Shown here: in pieces, positions 1 to 9,619 of the stretch
Layout: every line of letters begins with the position of its first letter
Position numbering within the stretch: the stretch's first letter is position 1
Assembly (NCBI RefSeq): GCF_002269125.1
Contig: NZ_NQKI01000018.1
Coordinates: 1 to 64,000, forward strand
DNA from: Pseudomonas lundensis
GTDB taxonomy: Bacteria; Pseudomonadota; Gammaproteobacteria; Pseudomonadales; Pseudomonadaceae
Direction of reading: 5' to 3'
DNA length: 64,000 nucleotides
Position numbers and translations under genes: made by a program
Notes under the pieces: model-generated
What the model was told of the DNA's origin: nothing
The model's input: only the letters and a program-made list of their open reading frames with translations
Database searches by the model: none

Positions 1-429
1 GGCGGGCAGGGCAACCTTGCGTTCAGCGCTGAACAGGCCTTCGGCGCTGAGCTTTTCTTTCAGTGCCTCAAAGGCCAACCGCAGCGCGCCGTCACCCGCG
101 GGTTCAACGGTATCGAGGATCAGTTGGTAATCGCCCCGGCCTTCGAATAACGACACCTTGCCGCGCACCTTGACCGCCAGGCCGTCTTTTAATGCTTGGC
201 GCACGCGGGCAGCATTGTTGCGAAACAGCGCGCAGCGCACCTGAGCGCCGCTGTCTTTGAGTGTGAAATACACGTGGCCGGACGCCGGGCGGGCGAGGTT
301 GGAGATTTCGCCTTCGACCCAGATGTTGCTGAACACGTCTTCGAGCAACACCCGGGCTCGGCCGTTGAGCTGGCTGACGGTCAGGACTTCGCGGTCGAGA
401 TTGAGTCTTGCAAAGGGGTCTTTAATCAT
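1..429 (-). CDS. xseA: Exodeoxyribonuclease VII large subunit (N-terminal part, cut by window edge)
   Basis: Reading the minus strand from 429 gives an open frame to the window edge, 143 residues starting MIKDPFARLNLDREVLTVSQ. This is the N-terminal OB-fold domain of XseA, which with XseB degrades single-stranded DNA to oligonucleotides in the cytoplasm. Seen residues include the OB-fold stretch with VEGEISN and HVYFTLKD. An in-frame ATG pair lies 9 and 12 bases upstream (438, 441); 429 matches the usual family N-terminus, and none of the starts has a clear ribosome site. It is divergent from the permease gene at 510, as is usual in Pseudomonas. Only the first third of the gene is present. 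Confidence 0.93.
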   Translation of the reverse strand, partial: MIKDPFARLNLDREVLTVSQLNGRARVLLEDVFSNIWVEGEISNLARPASGHVYFTLKDSGAQVRCALFRNNAARVRQALKDGLAVKVRGKVSLFEGRGDYQLILDTVEPAGDGALRLAFEALKEKLSAEGLFSAERKVALPA

Positions 430-509
430 GTCGGCCATCATAAGGGCGGATTGTTATGACTGCACGTATCTGGTTACAGTCCGCGCACTAAAAACAAGGA
501 AGTTGCCCC

Positions 510-1256
510 ATGGATCTGCCTTATACCGGGAGCGAGTGGCTGTTGCTGGAGCTGGCCATTGCACTGGCGTACATCGTGTTTGGCGTAGCCGGGTTCGGCA
601 CGGCGCTGGTGGCGGGACCGCTGTTGATCCTGTGCCTTCCCCTGTCGAAAATAATCCCGCTACTGGTGTTGCTTGATTGTGTAGCGGCATTTGGCAATTG
701 GTTGCCTGCGCGTCGCGACGTGGCGCGTCTCGAACTTTTACGTTTACTCCCTTGTATGGCGTTGGGTTGTGTTGTCGGGGTGGTGTTTCTGCTGAACCTC
801 AAGTCAGATTTATTACTGCTGCTGATGGGAATATTCATCAGCGCGTATGCGGTTTATAGCTTGGCCGTGAAGGTACGGCCGAAGCACGTGCCTGCCGGTT
901 GGGCGATTCCGACCGGCACCGTGGGCGGATTATTTGGTGCATTGTTTGGCAGCGGTGGCTTTTTGTATGCGCTGTACCTCAATGCACGTTTGCCCATAGA
1001 GGCGGCGCGGGCCACGCAAAGTGCGTTGATCAGTTGCAGCACGGTGGTGCGCCTGAGCTTGTTTGTGATTGCCGGGGTGTACGCCGATGGCGCTCTGCTG
1101 CTATTGGCCGTGTGTCTGTTACCGGCAATGGCGCTTGGGCTATGGGCAGGGCGACGACTGACGCGCAAATTGTCCCGCGAGGCCTTTGTGCGACTGGTGA
1201 CATGGCTGGTGCTGGCCAGCGGCATCGCGCTGATCGTCCGCTACTTGAGCGCTTGA
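510..1256 (+). CDS. TSUP-family (TauE/SafE) membrane permease
   Basis: A 248-residue, very hydrophobic protein with about eight membrane segments arranged as two halves, each with a glycine-rich signature (VFGVAGFGTALVAGP near residue 24 and GGLFGALFGSGGF near 140). This two-fold pattern is typical of the TSUP family, whose members move sulfite, sulfoacetate or other small organic anions across the inner membrane. The substrate cannot be read from sequence. The start has a good ribosome site (AAGGAAG) about 8 bases upstream. It stands alone between xseA and the next small gene, a conserved place in Pseudomonas genomes. Confidence 0.88.
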   Translation: MDLPYTGSEWLLLELAIALAYIVFGVAGFGTALVAGPLLILCLPLSKIIPLLVLLDCVAAFGNWLPARRDVARLELLRLLPCMALGCVVGVVFLLNLKSDLLLLLMGIFISAYAVYSLAVKVRPKHVPAGWAIPTGTVGGLFGALFGSGGFLYALYLNARLPIEAARATQSALISCSTVVRLSLFVIAGVYADGALLLLAVCLLPAMALGLWAGRRLTRKLSREAFVRLVTWLVLASGIALIVRYLSA

Positions 1257-1358
1257 CCTCAGGGGATCAGGCTTTAAGCTGCGCCCCCTGAGACCCAGCA
1301 GCCTGCGCCAGTGTTTACACTTTTGGCTTTGTTTTCTTTTTTATACGTGTCGTTTGTC

Positions 1359-1907
1359 ATGAATTCGCAAAGCATCATCGTCCCCAAAATATCCACCTTG
1401 CCGGTTCATGAGCCGCGCGCCCGCGCGATCGTGCGCTGGTTGGTGCGCAAGAACATCATTGAGGAAGCCCTGACCACGTGCGGCCGCACCGGCAACGGCA
1501 TGGCCCATGCGATCGCGCCGGGGGCTGCCGACGTCGTGCTTCATCCCGAGGCGCTGCCGTTCGCGGAACCGGTCAATGGCCTGGAAATCATTACCAAGCG
1601 CTGCATCTATACCCCGGCCAAGGGGTTTCTTGAAGAGGCCGGATGCGCCGAGTGCCGCAAGGAAGTCGGTGAGGCGTTGTTCGAAAGCCTTGAAGACTGG
1701 ATGCCGGGGCGTACAGACAACTTCACGTGCCCGTTATGTGGCCATGAAGATGACATCAATGGCTTCCTGTTCTTGCAGCCGTGCGCGTTCTCCAATCTGG
1801 GGTTCATCTTTAATAATTGGGCCGAAGCGGGTTTCAAGCAGAGCTTCCTGGATGAATTTGCTGACTGGCTGGATCAGCCGGTGGCGTGGGTGAAGGTGGA
1901 GCTTTAA
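1359..1907 (+). CDS. Conserved protein with two CxxC pairs, function unknown
   Basis: A 182-residue soluble protein starting MNSQSIIVPKISTLPVHEPR. It carries two Cys-x2-Cys pairs (GCAECRKE near residue 95 and FTCPLCGHED near 122), which together look like a zinc ribbon, followed by an aromatic stretch (FSNLGFIFNNW). Orthologues are common in Pseudomonas and, as I recall, often labelled 'sugar ABC transporter ATPase', but there is no Walker A, Walker B or ABC signature here, so that name is not supported. An upstream GTG at 1311 would add a hydrophobic 16-residue extension; 1359 agrees better with relatives. No clear ribosome site precedes either start. Confidence 0.72.
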   Translation: MNSQSIIVPKISTLPVHEPRARAIVRWLVRKNIIEEALTTCGRTGNGMAHAIAPGAADVVLHPEALPFAEPVNGLEIITKRCIYTPAKGFLEEAGCAECRKEVGEALFESLEDWMPGRTDNFTCPLCGHEDDINGFLFLQPCAFSNLGFIFNNWAEAGFKQSFLDEFADWLDQPVAWVKVEL

Positions 1908-1961
1908 CGCTTGTGCCGGTGCCAGGGCGTTTTTCTGCCTTGGGAGTCAGCAAATCATTGA

Positions 1962-3527
<1,566 letters not shown>

Positions 3528-3532
3528 TAGTT

Positions 3533-3597
3533 ATCGCACCCAGGCCAGTGCCGGGTGCGATGCGAATTAAGTAACCGGGGCTGTTTGATTCAGCCCC
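3533..3597 (+). other. Two perfect hairpins in the guaB-guaA spacer
   Basis: ATCGCACCC (3533-3541) pairs with GGGTGCGAT (3553-3561), and GGGGCTG (3577-3583) pairs with CAGCCCC (3591-3597). Both stems are perfect. The second is only followed by a weak GTGTCGTTT run, so it is not a convincing terminator. The pair may affect mRNA processing or the guaB/guaA ratio; that is inference. Confidence 0.5.
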
Positions 3598-3629
3598 GTG
3601 TCGTTTCTGAAATTAATCGAGATTTTGTC

Positions 3630-5207
3630 ATGGCCCTCGACATTCACGCTCACCGCATCCTGATCCTGGACTTCGGTTCCCAGTACACCCAGCTGATTGC
3701 CCGCCGCGTGCGCGAGATCGGTGTTTACTGCGAACTGCACCCGTTCGACATGGACGACGCCGCGATCCGCGAGTTCGCCCCAAAAGGCATCATCCTGGCA
3801 GGCGGCCCGGAGTCGGTTCACGAAGCCAACAGCCCGCGCGCACCGCAGGCCGTGTTCGATCTGGGCGTACCGGTATTCGGCATCTGCTACGGCATGCAGA
3901 CCATGGCCGAGCAACTGGGCGGCAAGGTTGAAGGTTCCGAGCTGCGTGAGTTCGGTTATGCCCGTGTAGACGTAGTCGGTAAAAGCCGCCTGCTCGACGG
4001 CATTGAAGACCACATCGACTCCGACGGCCTGTTCGGCCTGGACGTATGGATGAGCCACGGTGACAAAGTCACCAAAATGCCTTCTGACTTCCACATTCTG
4101 GCCAGCACCCCGAGCTGCCCGATTGCCGGTATGTTCAACGACGAACGCGGCTACTACGGCGTTCAGTTCCACCCGGAAGTGACCCACACCAAGCAGGGCG
4201 GCCGCATCCTGTCGCGCTTCATCCTCGACATCTGCGGCTGTGAAGCCCTGTGGACGCCATCGAAGATCGCTGAAGACGCCATCGCCAACATCCGTTCCCA
4301 GGTAGGCTCCGACAACGTGTTGCTCGGTCTGTCGGGCGGTGTGGACTCCTCGGTCGTGGCGGCCTTGCTGCATAAGGCCATTGGCGACCAACTGACCTGT
4401 GTGTTCGTCGACAACGGCCTGCTGCGCCTGCACGAAGGCGAGCAAGTGATGGCCATGTTCGCAGAGAACATGGGCGTCAAAGTGATTCGCGCCAACGCTG
4501 AAGACCAGTTCCTCAACAACCTGGCTGGCGAATCCGATCCTGAGAAAAAGCGCAAGATTATCGGCCGTACCTTTATCGACGTGTTCGATGCCGAATCCTG
4601 CAAGCTGGACAACATCAAGTACCTGGCCCAAGGCACCATCTACCCGGACGTGATCGAGTCGGCTGGCGCCAAAAGCGGCAAGGCACACGTCATCAAGTCG
4701 CACCACAACGTGGGCGGCCTGCCGGAAGAAATGAACCTCAAGCTGGTTGAACCTCTGCGCGAGCTGTTCAAGGACGAAGTGCGTCGTCTGGGGCTGGAAC
4801 TGGGCCTGCCGTACGACATGGTCTACCGTCACCCGTTCCCGGGCCCGGGCCTGGGTGTGCGCATCCTGGGTGAAGTGAAGAAGGAATACGCCGACATCCT
4901 GCGTCGTGCTGACCACATCTTCATCGAAGAACTGCGCAAGGCGGACTGGTATCACAAAGTCAGCCAGGCATTCGTGGTGTTCCAGCCAGTGAAGTCGGTA
5001 GGTGTTGTGGGCGACGGCCGTCGTTACGCCTGGGTTGTGGCCCTGCGTGCGGTAGAAACCATCGACTTCATGACCGCGCGTTGGGCGCACCTGCCTTACG
5101 AACTGCTGGAAACCGTAAGCGGTCGCATCATCAACGAAATCGAAGGCATCTCCCGCGTCACCTACGACGTGTCGAGCAAGCCGCCGGCAACGATTGAGTG
5201 GGAATGA
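3630..5207 (+). CDS. guaA: GMP synthase (glutamine-hydrolysing)
   Basis: A 525-residue GMP synthase converting XMP, ATP and glutamine to GMP. The N-terminal class I glutamine amidotransferase domain has the nucleophile in FGICYGMQ (Cys86) and the His-x-Glu pair in [11 protein letters not shown]. The ATP pyrophosphatase domain begins with the P-loop GLSGGVDSS, and the C-terminal dimerisation domain ends in EWE. The start at 3630 ([20 protein letters not shown]) is chosen over an in-frame extension back to 3555, which would run through the spacer hairpins. The last codons contain the GAGTGGG core used by the adjacent island, and the gene is left intact by the insertion. Confidence 0.98.
   Translation: MALDIHAHRILILDFGSQYTQLIARRVREIGVYCELHPFDMDDAAIREFAPKGIILAGGPESVHEANSPRAPQAVFDLGVPVFGICYGMQTMAEQLGGKVEGSELREFGYARVDVVGKSRLLDGIEDHIDSDGLFGLDVWMSHGDKVTKMPSDFHILASTPSCPIAGMFNDERGYYGVQFHPEVTHTKQGGRILSRFILDICGCEALWTPSKIAEDAIANIRSQVGSDNVLLGLSGGVDSSVVAALLHKAIGDQLTCVFVDNGLLRLHEGEQVMAMFAENMGVKVIRANAEDQFLNNLAGESDPEKKRKIIGRTFIDVFDAESCKLDNIKYLAQGTIYPDVIESAGAKSGKAHVIKSHHNVGGLPEEMNLKLVEPLRELFKDEVRRLGLELGLPYDMVYRHPFPGPGLGVRILGEVKKEYADILRRADHIFIEELRKADWYHKVSQAFVVFQPVKSVGVVGDGRRYAWVVALRAVETIDFMTARWAHLPYELLETVSGRIINEIEGISRVTYDVSSKPPATIEWE
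5196..5202 (+). other. Candidate attL core in the guaA 3' end
   Basis: GAGTGGG here matches GAGTGGG at 18908-18914. The following bases are also loosely alike: both copies continue to TGG, then CCGG, then T-n-ACCGG, though with gaps. A 7-base match alone could be chance. Its position in the last guaA codons next to an integrase, with arm-like repeats inside both ends, supports it. Confidence 0.5.
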
Positions 5208-5253
5208 TTGGACGTCCGGCATTGACCGGCACCAAGCAGCAATAAACACCCTG

Positions 5254-5277
5254 AAGCCCGCGTAATTGCGGGCTTTT
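5254..5277 (+). terminator. Intrinsic terminator after guaA
   Basis: AAGCCCGC (5254-5261) and GCGGGCTT (5268-5275) form a perfect 8-bp stem around a 6-base loop, followed by TT-GG-CTTTTT. If the attL core is right, this terminator lies on the island side, so the island supplies its own end to the guaBA transcript. Confidence 0.75.
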
Positions 5278-5337
5278 GGCTTTTTGGGTCTGGCAAATTC
5301 TGGCAGCTTTGTGCATCGCCAAGCACCGTGTTTATGT

Positions 5338-5500
5338 GGCATGGTACGGGGCATTGACTGAGCCAAATGCCATGCTTGGTGCTCGATACCATGTCGCCTT
5401 CGTAGGAGAGGGCATGGTATCAAATCTCATCATCAGCCCGGTTTCATTGGGTTTTATCGTGGTGCATGAGTGCTTTCTGAGCATGGTATTTTTTCCATGG
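5338..5500 (+). repeat. Four CATGGTA elements upstream of the integrase
   Basis: The 7-mer CATGGTA occurs at 5340-5346, 5413-5419 and 5482-5488, and inverted (TACCATG) at 5387-5393. Extended forms are GGCATGGTAC, GGCATGGTAT, GCATGGTATT and, inverted, GACATGGTAT. Between guaA and int such repeats are placed like arm-type binding sites for a tyrosine recombinase or its directionality factor. The last copy runs into ATGGTATTTTTT plus CCATGG, a pattern repeated near the right end of the island at 18828-18843. Confidence 0.5.
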
Positions 5501-5505
5501 AATCC

Positions 5506-6723
5506 ATGACTGCCATGCTGACCGATACCAAGCTGCGTAACCTCAAGCCGAAAGAAAAGCTCTACAAAGTGAACGACCGAGATGGACTCTACGTCGCTGT
5601 CACTGCTGCGGGATCAATCTCATTTCGCTACAACTACTCCATCAACGGCCGTCAGGAGACCATTACGTTCGGCCGCTATGGCGTGGGTGGCATCACACTT
5701 GCGGAAGCTCGAGAGCGTTTGGGTGAGGCCAAAAAGATGGTTTCGGCTGGTAAATCACCGGCCAAGGAGAAGGCCCGTGATAAGGCTCGTACCAAAGGAG
5801 CAGAGACGTTTGATGCATGGGCCGAGAAATGGCTACGCGGGTATCAAATGGCCGACTCGACGCGTGACATGCGCCGATCAGTCTACGAGCGCGAGCTCAA
5901 ACCGCACTTTGGCAATCAGAAACTGGTCGAAATCAACCATGAGGACCTACGAACGCTAACTGATGTAATCGTGGAACGAGGTGCACCAGCAACGGCGGTG
6001 CACTCCCGTGAGATCGTGATGCAGGTTTTCCGTTGGGCAATCGAGCGTGGTCAGAAGGTTGAGAATCCCGCCGATCTAGTACGTTCTGCGAGCATCGCAA
6101 AATTTGAGCCACGTGACCGCACTTTGACACCTGATGAAATCGCTTTGATGTACCAATACATGGACCGTATTGGCACCGCGTCATCTGTGAGAGCTGCGGC
6201 GAAGTTGCTGCTGTTAACAATGGTACGCAAAAGTGAGCTGACAAATGCAACCTGGAATGAGATCAACTTCACCGAAGCTCTTTGGACCATTCCAAAGGAA
6301 CGGATGAAACGGCGCAATTCCCATTTGGTGTTCTTATCCAGACAAGCATTGGATTTCTTCATCGCATTGAAGACTTTCGCCGGTGGTTCAGATTACGTCC
6401 TTCCCTCCCGATACGATTCTGATTTACCAATGAGTACCGCAACGATTAATCAGGTGCTTACGCTTACTTATCGACTTGCGCAGAAAGAAGGAAAGCCACT
6501 GACTAAGTTTGGGCCACACGACCTGAGACGGACAGCAAGCACGCTGCTGCATGAAGCCGGCTACAACTCAGACTGGATTGAGAAGTGTCTTGCGCACGAG
6601 CAGAAGGGCGTGCGGGCCGTCTACAACAAGGCTGAGTATCGTGACCAACGCCGGGATATGCAGCAGGATTGGGCCGATATGATCGATGGCTGGACCCTGA
6701 AAAAAGCAGCCCTAAACGACTGA
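5506..6723 (+). CDS. Tyrosine recombinase / site-specific integrase
   Basis: A 405-residue P4-type integrase. The N-terminal DUF4102-like domain (LTDTKLRNLKPKEKLYKV, then FRYNYSINGRQETITFGRYG) is followed by a SAM-like core-binding domain (about 100-180) and the catalytic domain. Catalytic residues seen are Arg241 (MVRKSE), His338 and Arg341 (HDLRR), His364 (LAHEQ) and the nucleophile Tyr373 (AVYNKAEY). It should catalyse insertion and excision at the guaA 3' end. ATGs at 5470, 5497, 5506 and 5515 are all in frame; none has a clear ribosome site, and 5506 (MTAMLTDTKL) is chosen by family likeness. The gene appears intact. Confidence 0.93.
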   Translation: MTAMLTDTKLRNLKPKEKLYKVNDRDGLYVAVTAAGSISFRYNYSINGRQETITFGRYGVGGITLAEARERLGEAKKMVSAGKSPAKEKARDKARTKGAETFDAWAEKWLRGYQMADSTRDMRRSVYERELKPHFGNQKLVEINHEDLRTLTDVIVERGAPATAVHSREIVMQVFRWAIERGQKVENPADLVRSASIAKFEPRDRTLTPDEIALMYQYMDRIGTASSVRAAAKLLLLTMVRKSELTNATWNEINFTEALWTIPKERMKRRNSHLVFLSRQALDFFIALKTFAGGSDYVLPSRYDSDLPMSTATINQVLTLTYRLAQKEGKPLTKFGPHDLRRTASTLLHEAGYNSDWIEKCLAHEQKGVRAVYNKAEYRDQRRDMQQDWADMIDGWTLKKAALND

Positions 6724-6780
6724 CTTTACCACCATGTGATGTTCTGAGTTTCGCGCCATTAGCTTGAAGTACAGTCAATC

Positions 6781-6805
6781 GCCCACCTTCGGTGGGCTTT
6801 TTTTT
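6781..6805 (+). terminator. Intrinsic terminator after the integrase
   Basis: GCCCACC-TTC-GGTGGGC (6781-6797) is a perfect 7-bp hairpin followed by eight T. It separates int from the replication operon. The AT-rich stretch after it, about 6806-7029, holds no convincing gene; a 7-bp inverted repeat (ATGCTGG ... CCAGCAT, 6962-6981) near its end may be an operator for the next gene. Confidence 0.88.
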
Positions 6806-7029
6806 GCCCGTAAAACCCCTAGTTAATGGACACGTTATTTGTCGAAATACTAACAGGCAAAAAGCCTATAAAAACAAAACATTACCCGTGGATTTCTGTC
6901 CGAAAACTCAACGTTTTATGGGCAGTAACTTACTGATTTATATATATAAAATTAAATATTCATGCTGGAATGCACCAGCATTGTAGGGCAATAATCGAGC
7001 CTCGCTATAGAGCAGTCGAGGTATTTGGT

Positions 7030-7260
7030 GTGACAAAGGAATCGGAAAAAAGGAACAAAGTCCTCATCAGCAAAAAGCAATTGCTGGCGATCATCCCGTT
7101 GTGCGAGCGCACGATCTACAACTTCGAGAGAGATGGGAAATTTCCGCGTCGGATCGCGATTAGCAGCCGTAAGGTTGTATGGGATTTGTCCGAGGTTGAG
7201 GCGTGGATTGATACTTGTAGGGAGTCTGGCTCAGCCACTCGCCCGGGGATCGGGGTATGA
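7030..7260 (+). CDS. AlpA-type helix-turn-helix regulator
   Basis: A 76-residue protein starting at GTG 7030, preceded by GAGG 8 bases upstream. The core (ISKKQLLAIIPLCERTIYNFERDGKFPRRI ... WDLSEVEAWID) is the winged-helix fold of AlpA/excisionase-like regulators: a recognition helix after CERTIYN, then a wing with the usual FPRRI and W-x-L-S-E-V-E-x-W. In P4-like elements such proteins control integrase expression or excision. It ends 3 bases before repA and is probably cotranscribed with it. An in-frame ATG at 6970 would give a 96-residue form with an extension not seen in relatives. Confidence 0.8.
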   Translation: MTKESEKRNKVLISKKQLLAIIPLCERTIYNFERDGKFPRRIAISSRKVVWDLSEVEAWIDTCRESGSATRPGIGV

Positions 7261-7263
7261 GCT

Positions 7264-8160
7264 ATGGCAATTGATCTACTTGTAGCGTTCGAAAATGAAC
7301 CTCCAGCACTGGACTTCATATGGCCTGGATTTTTAGCAGGGACAGTTGGAGCACTAGTAGCTCCCGGGGCAACAGGGAAGAGTTTTTGGGCGCTGGAAGC
7401 TGCAATGTCCGTTGCATGCGGTGCAGCCGTCGACGGCAAGGCTGCTGGAGGCGATTTAGTCGGGCTCGCCCCTGAAAGGCGAGGTCGAGTTATCTATTTT
7501 GCCGGAGAGGACCCAGAGATCGCATTGGTGGGCCGAATTCACTCTATAGGCAAGCATTTAGATCCGCAGGCTCGTCAAGCCATCGCGGATAACTTGACGG
7601 TTGAACCGATCATGGGCAAGCGTCTGAATGTGATGGATAAGGAGCACCTTGCCCGTGTCATCAAGTTTTGCGGAAATGCTCGGCTGATTGTGCTGGATAC
7701 CTTGAGTCGAATTCATTGTCTTGATGAAAATAGCAATGGCGATATGGCGCAGCTTGTCGCCACTCTGGAGCACATAGCAGCTAACACCGGAGCTTCTGTC
7801 TTATACCTGCACCACGTTAGCAAAGGCAGTGCCCGAGAGGGCCAAACAGACCAGCAGCAGGCGGCGCGTGGCGCGTCGGCTCTGATCGACAATGCCCGGT
7901 GGTGCGGATTCGTCGCGAAGATGACCGAGGACGAGGCCAAGTGTCTAAGTGATCGCTCCTTTGATAGACAGCCTATCTACAATGACAGGCGACGCTTATT
8001 TGTGCGTTTCGGCGTATCTAAACAAAACTATTCAGTAACGCCGGTTGACCATTGGTACTTACAGCACGACGGCGGAGTGCTATTGCCGGTAGAACTTATG
8101 GAGGCTAAGAAGGAGGGCGTCTTGCGCACAGTAAAAGGTCGCGACGATGAGCGGTGGTAA
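7264..8160 (+). CDS. repA: RepA-type replicative helicase (IncQ RepA / AAA_25 family)
   Basis: A 298-residue protein closely resembling RSF1010 RepA, the hexameric 5'-3' helicase of IncQ plasmids. Shared features include the LDF-x-WPGFLAGTVGALVAPG opening, Walker A at residues 33-40 (APGATGKS, Lys39), YFAGEDPE after the first strand, Walker B in LIVLDTLSRIH, the LYLHHVSKG motif, the DQQQAARGASALIDNARW stretch and the FVRFGVSKQNY end. It would unwind DNA at an iteron origin. It is about 20 residues longer than RSF1010 RepA. It overlaps the next gene by 14 bases, so translation is probably coupled, again as in IncQ replicons. The primase RepB of IncQ plasmids is not encoded in the island. Confidence 0.9.
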   Translation: MAIDLLVAFENEPPALDFIWPGFLAGTVGALVAPGATGKSFWALEAAMSVACGAAVDGKAAGGDLVGLAPERRGRVIYFAGEDPEIALVGRIHSIGKHLDPQARQAIADNLTVEPIMGKRLNVMDKEHLARVIKFCGNARLIVLDTLSRIHCLDENSNGDMAQLVATLEHIAANTGASVLYLHHVSKGSAREGQTDQQQAARGASALIDNARWCGFVAKMTEDEAKCLSDRSFDRQPIYNDRRRLFVRFGVSKQNYSVTPVDHWYLQHDGGVLLPVELMEAKKEGVLRTVKGRDDERW

Positions 8161-8899
8161 TGCTGTAACCCCAACCAGTACTACGGCGCAGGCACGGGTA
8201 ATGCTTTATCAGCCTAGCCAGCGCCCGCGCTGGAGCCAAGGCGGCTGGATGGATACATCTTTCGGTCGCTGCCGTGTGACCGGTAGGCTAGGTCAGCGGC
8301 ACGCTGATATTGTTGAGGCACTTCTGTATCGAGCGGAGCGTCGACGTGATGTCTCAGACGGAGGCATTGAGCTTTTGGTTGACCCTGCCCGCGTGCGGAA
8401 AACGCTGTCCGACAGCGGCTATAGCTTCACTCAGATGAGAAAGCTTTTGGCTGAGCTGCGAGCTGCGACAATCACAATCGAAACGCCGCAATTCGATTTC
8501 CCAATCATAGGTGGATTGATTGATCACGTAATCCCTTCAGAGCTGAAGCGTCCCGATCCGCTTACAGGAGGTGAGCGGAGTCTATGGCGTGTGCGGCTTG
8601 GAGTTGCGCTGGTTATGCTGCTTGAACATGACTTGAGTTTGTATTACGACCCTACCCCCATTGCCCGTCTATATCATGGCATCAGTCAGGCCATCGCACG
8701 GCACGTTTTGAGCCATAAAATAGAACCAACAGGTGGTTGGTATCTGGACACACTAATCGTTGCCGTGGCCGGGAATCTGCCCAGTAAAGCCATGCGTGAT
8801 GCACGATTCAGGCTGAAAAAGGACTCGGCTGGATTATGGGCTATTGGACTAGTTCTTGACGGCATCCGCATAAGGAAAAGACGTACCAGCGACTGTTAG
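8147..8899 (+). CDS. RepC-like replication initiator
   Basis: A 250-residue protein whose start overlaps the repA end. It has the layout of winged-helix plasmid initiators: two alpha/beta DNA-binding domains, the first with DIVEALLYRAERRR ... DPARVRKTLSDSGYSFTQMRKLLAELRAATITIE and the second with PIARLYHGISQAIARHVLSHKIEPTGGWYLDTL ... PSKAMRDARFRLKKD. Position after a RepA helicase and directly before tandem iterons (8900-8982) is the IncQ order repA-repC-oriV. Overall likeness to RSF1010 RepC is weak by eye, so the call leans on context. It would bind the iterons and open the origin. Confidence 0.72.
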   Translation: MSGGNAVTPTSTTAQARVMLYQPSQRPRWSQGGWMDTSFGRCRVTGRLGQRHADIVEALLYRAERRRDVSDGGIELLVDPARVRKTLSDSGYSFTQMRKLLAELRAATITIETPQFDFPIIGGLIDHVIPSELKRPDPLTGGERSLWRVRLGVALVMLLEHDLSLYYDPTPIARLYHGISQAIARHVLSHKIEPTGGWYLDTLIVAVAGNLPSKAMRDARFRLKKDSAGLWAIGLVLDGIRIRKRRTSDC

Positions 8900-8982
8900 G
8901 CGTCGCACAGACGCCCGATAGCGTCGTACACCCGCCTGATGGCGTCGCATACCCGCCCGAAACGTCGCATACCCGCCCGGAA
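8900..8982 (+). repeat. Four ~21-bp iterons
   Basis: Four consecutive direct repeats at 8900-8920, 8921-8941, 8942-8961 and 8962-8982. Their shared pattern is CGTCG-y-A then (A/C)CCCGCC(C/T)G. The last two share an 18-base run starting CGTCGCAT; the first is the most divergent. They begin at the stop codon of the RepC-like gene. Iterons of 20-22 bp at this place are the RepC binding sites in IncQ plasmids. Confidence 0.85.
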
Positions 8983-9328
8983 GTAGCAGGATACTCAGGA
9001 TAGTCAGTACCTGCGCGGCGCAGCCCGCGCTTGAGGCGCGGTCAGGCCTTGCCGGTCGGTTTATGGCCTCATTGCCAGTAAAGAGTCTGTCCGTCGAATA
9101 CACACCATCAGCGCACCTGACAGACCGTGATGCCAGAGCGTTTAGTTTTACACCAAAAGGAAAGGCAGAGCATCATCGACCGTGTGAGACAGGCAAAATA
9201 GCCTTAATTCCAGCCACGTTAAGTGGAGGACGCGCAAGTATGGGCTGTGTAGCTTGTCGTCCACTGAGTAATCTTACAGAGTACAAGTGTGTGTAATAGA
9301 CGCAGCCGCCTGCCCCTCCTTTTGGTGT
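8900..9328 (+). other. Candidate replication origin (oriV)
   Basis: The iterons are followed by a GC-rich stretch (about 9015-9055) and then a long inverted repeat. ACACCAAAAGGA (9150-9161) and its exact complement (9317-9328) extend to 17 of 19 matching bases (9150-9168 against 9310-9328). Within it are smaller hairpins such as CCAC-gttaa-GTGG near 9217. In IncQ plasmids the origin has iterons, then GC- and AT-rich parts, then a large inverted repeat carrying the two single-strand initiation sites. The order here matches. No protein gene in this 430-base stretch is convincing. Confidence 0.65.
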
Positions 9329-9329
9329 C

Positions 9330-9378
9330 AAAAAAAACCTCACATACCCAAGCCTTGTCTGCGCGAGGCTTGGGTATG
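9330..9378 (-). terminator. Terminator of the minus-strand trb cluster
   Basis: CATACCCAAGCCT (9343-9355) pairs perfectly over 13 bp with AGGCTTGGGTATG (9366-9378) around a 10-base loop. On the minus strand it is followed after five bases by eight T (A run at 9330-9337). It closes the transcript coming from trbJ. Confidence 0.8.
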
Positions 9379-9395
9379 GCAACTAGATAAGTTAA

Positions 9396-9590
9396 CTACT
9401 TTCTCCTTTTGAACATGACATTGGCCATAGGCAGGAGAAGCGAGTTAATCCGCCACTGCACCGCATAGTAATGTTTCCCAACAGCTTCAAGTTTTGCGCC
9501 ATGGCCACGTAATTGCAGCCAGCGGCCAAGGAAGTGCATCCCAAAAGCGTAAGAAGTAGCAGCCACACAAAAAAGGATAAATTCGATCAT
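9396..9590 (-). CDS. Small membrane protein at the end of the trb cluster, unknown
   Basis: A 64-residue protein, MIEFILFCVAATSYAFGMHF and onward, with one strong N-terminal membrane segment followed by a basic tail ending MFKRRK. A GGAG ribosome site lies 8 bases before the ATG. It follows trbL by 29 bases and precedes the terminator, so it is probably the last gene of the trb transcript. No family is recognised. It might be a local exclusion or assembly factor; that is only inference from place. Confidence 0.6.
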   Translation of the reverse strand: MIEFILFCVAATSYAFGMHFLGRWLQLRGHGAKLEAVGKHYYAVQWRINSLLLPMANVMFKRRK

Positions 9591-9619
9591 TAGGAAAACT
9601 CCGGTTTTTCAGTGTTGTA

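Noticed and set aside
3567..5423. 618-codon minus-strand open frame opposite guaA
   Set aside because: Antisense shadow of guaA with no domain or ribosome site; such long shadows are common in high-GC third positions.
5208..5470. tRNA gene as the integration target
   Set aside because: No cloverleaf could be drawn; the integrase lies at the guaA 3' end, a known non-tRNA target.
9063..9296. 77-codon plus-strand frame in the oriV region
   Set aside because: No ribosome site, no recognisable content, and it crosses the inverted repeats of the likely origin.
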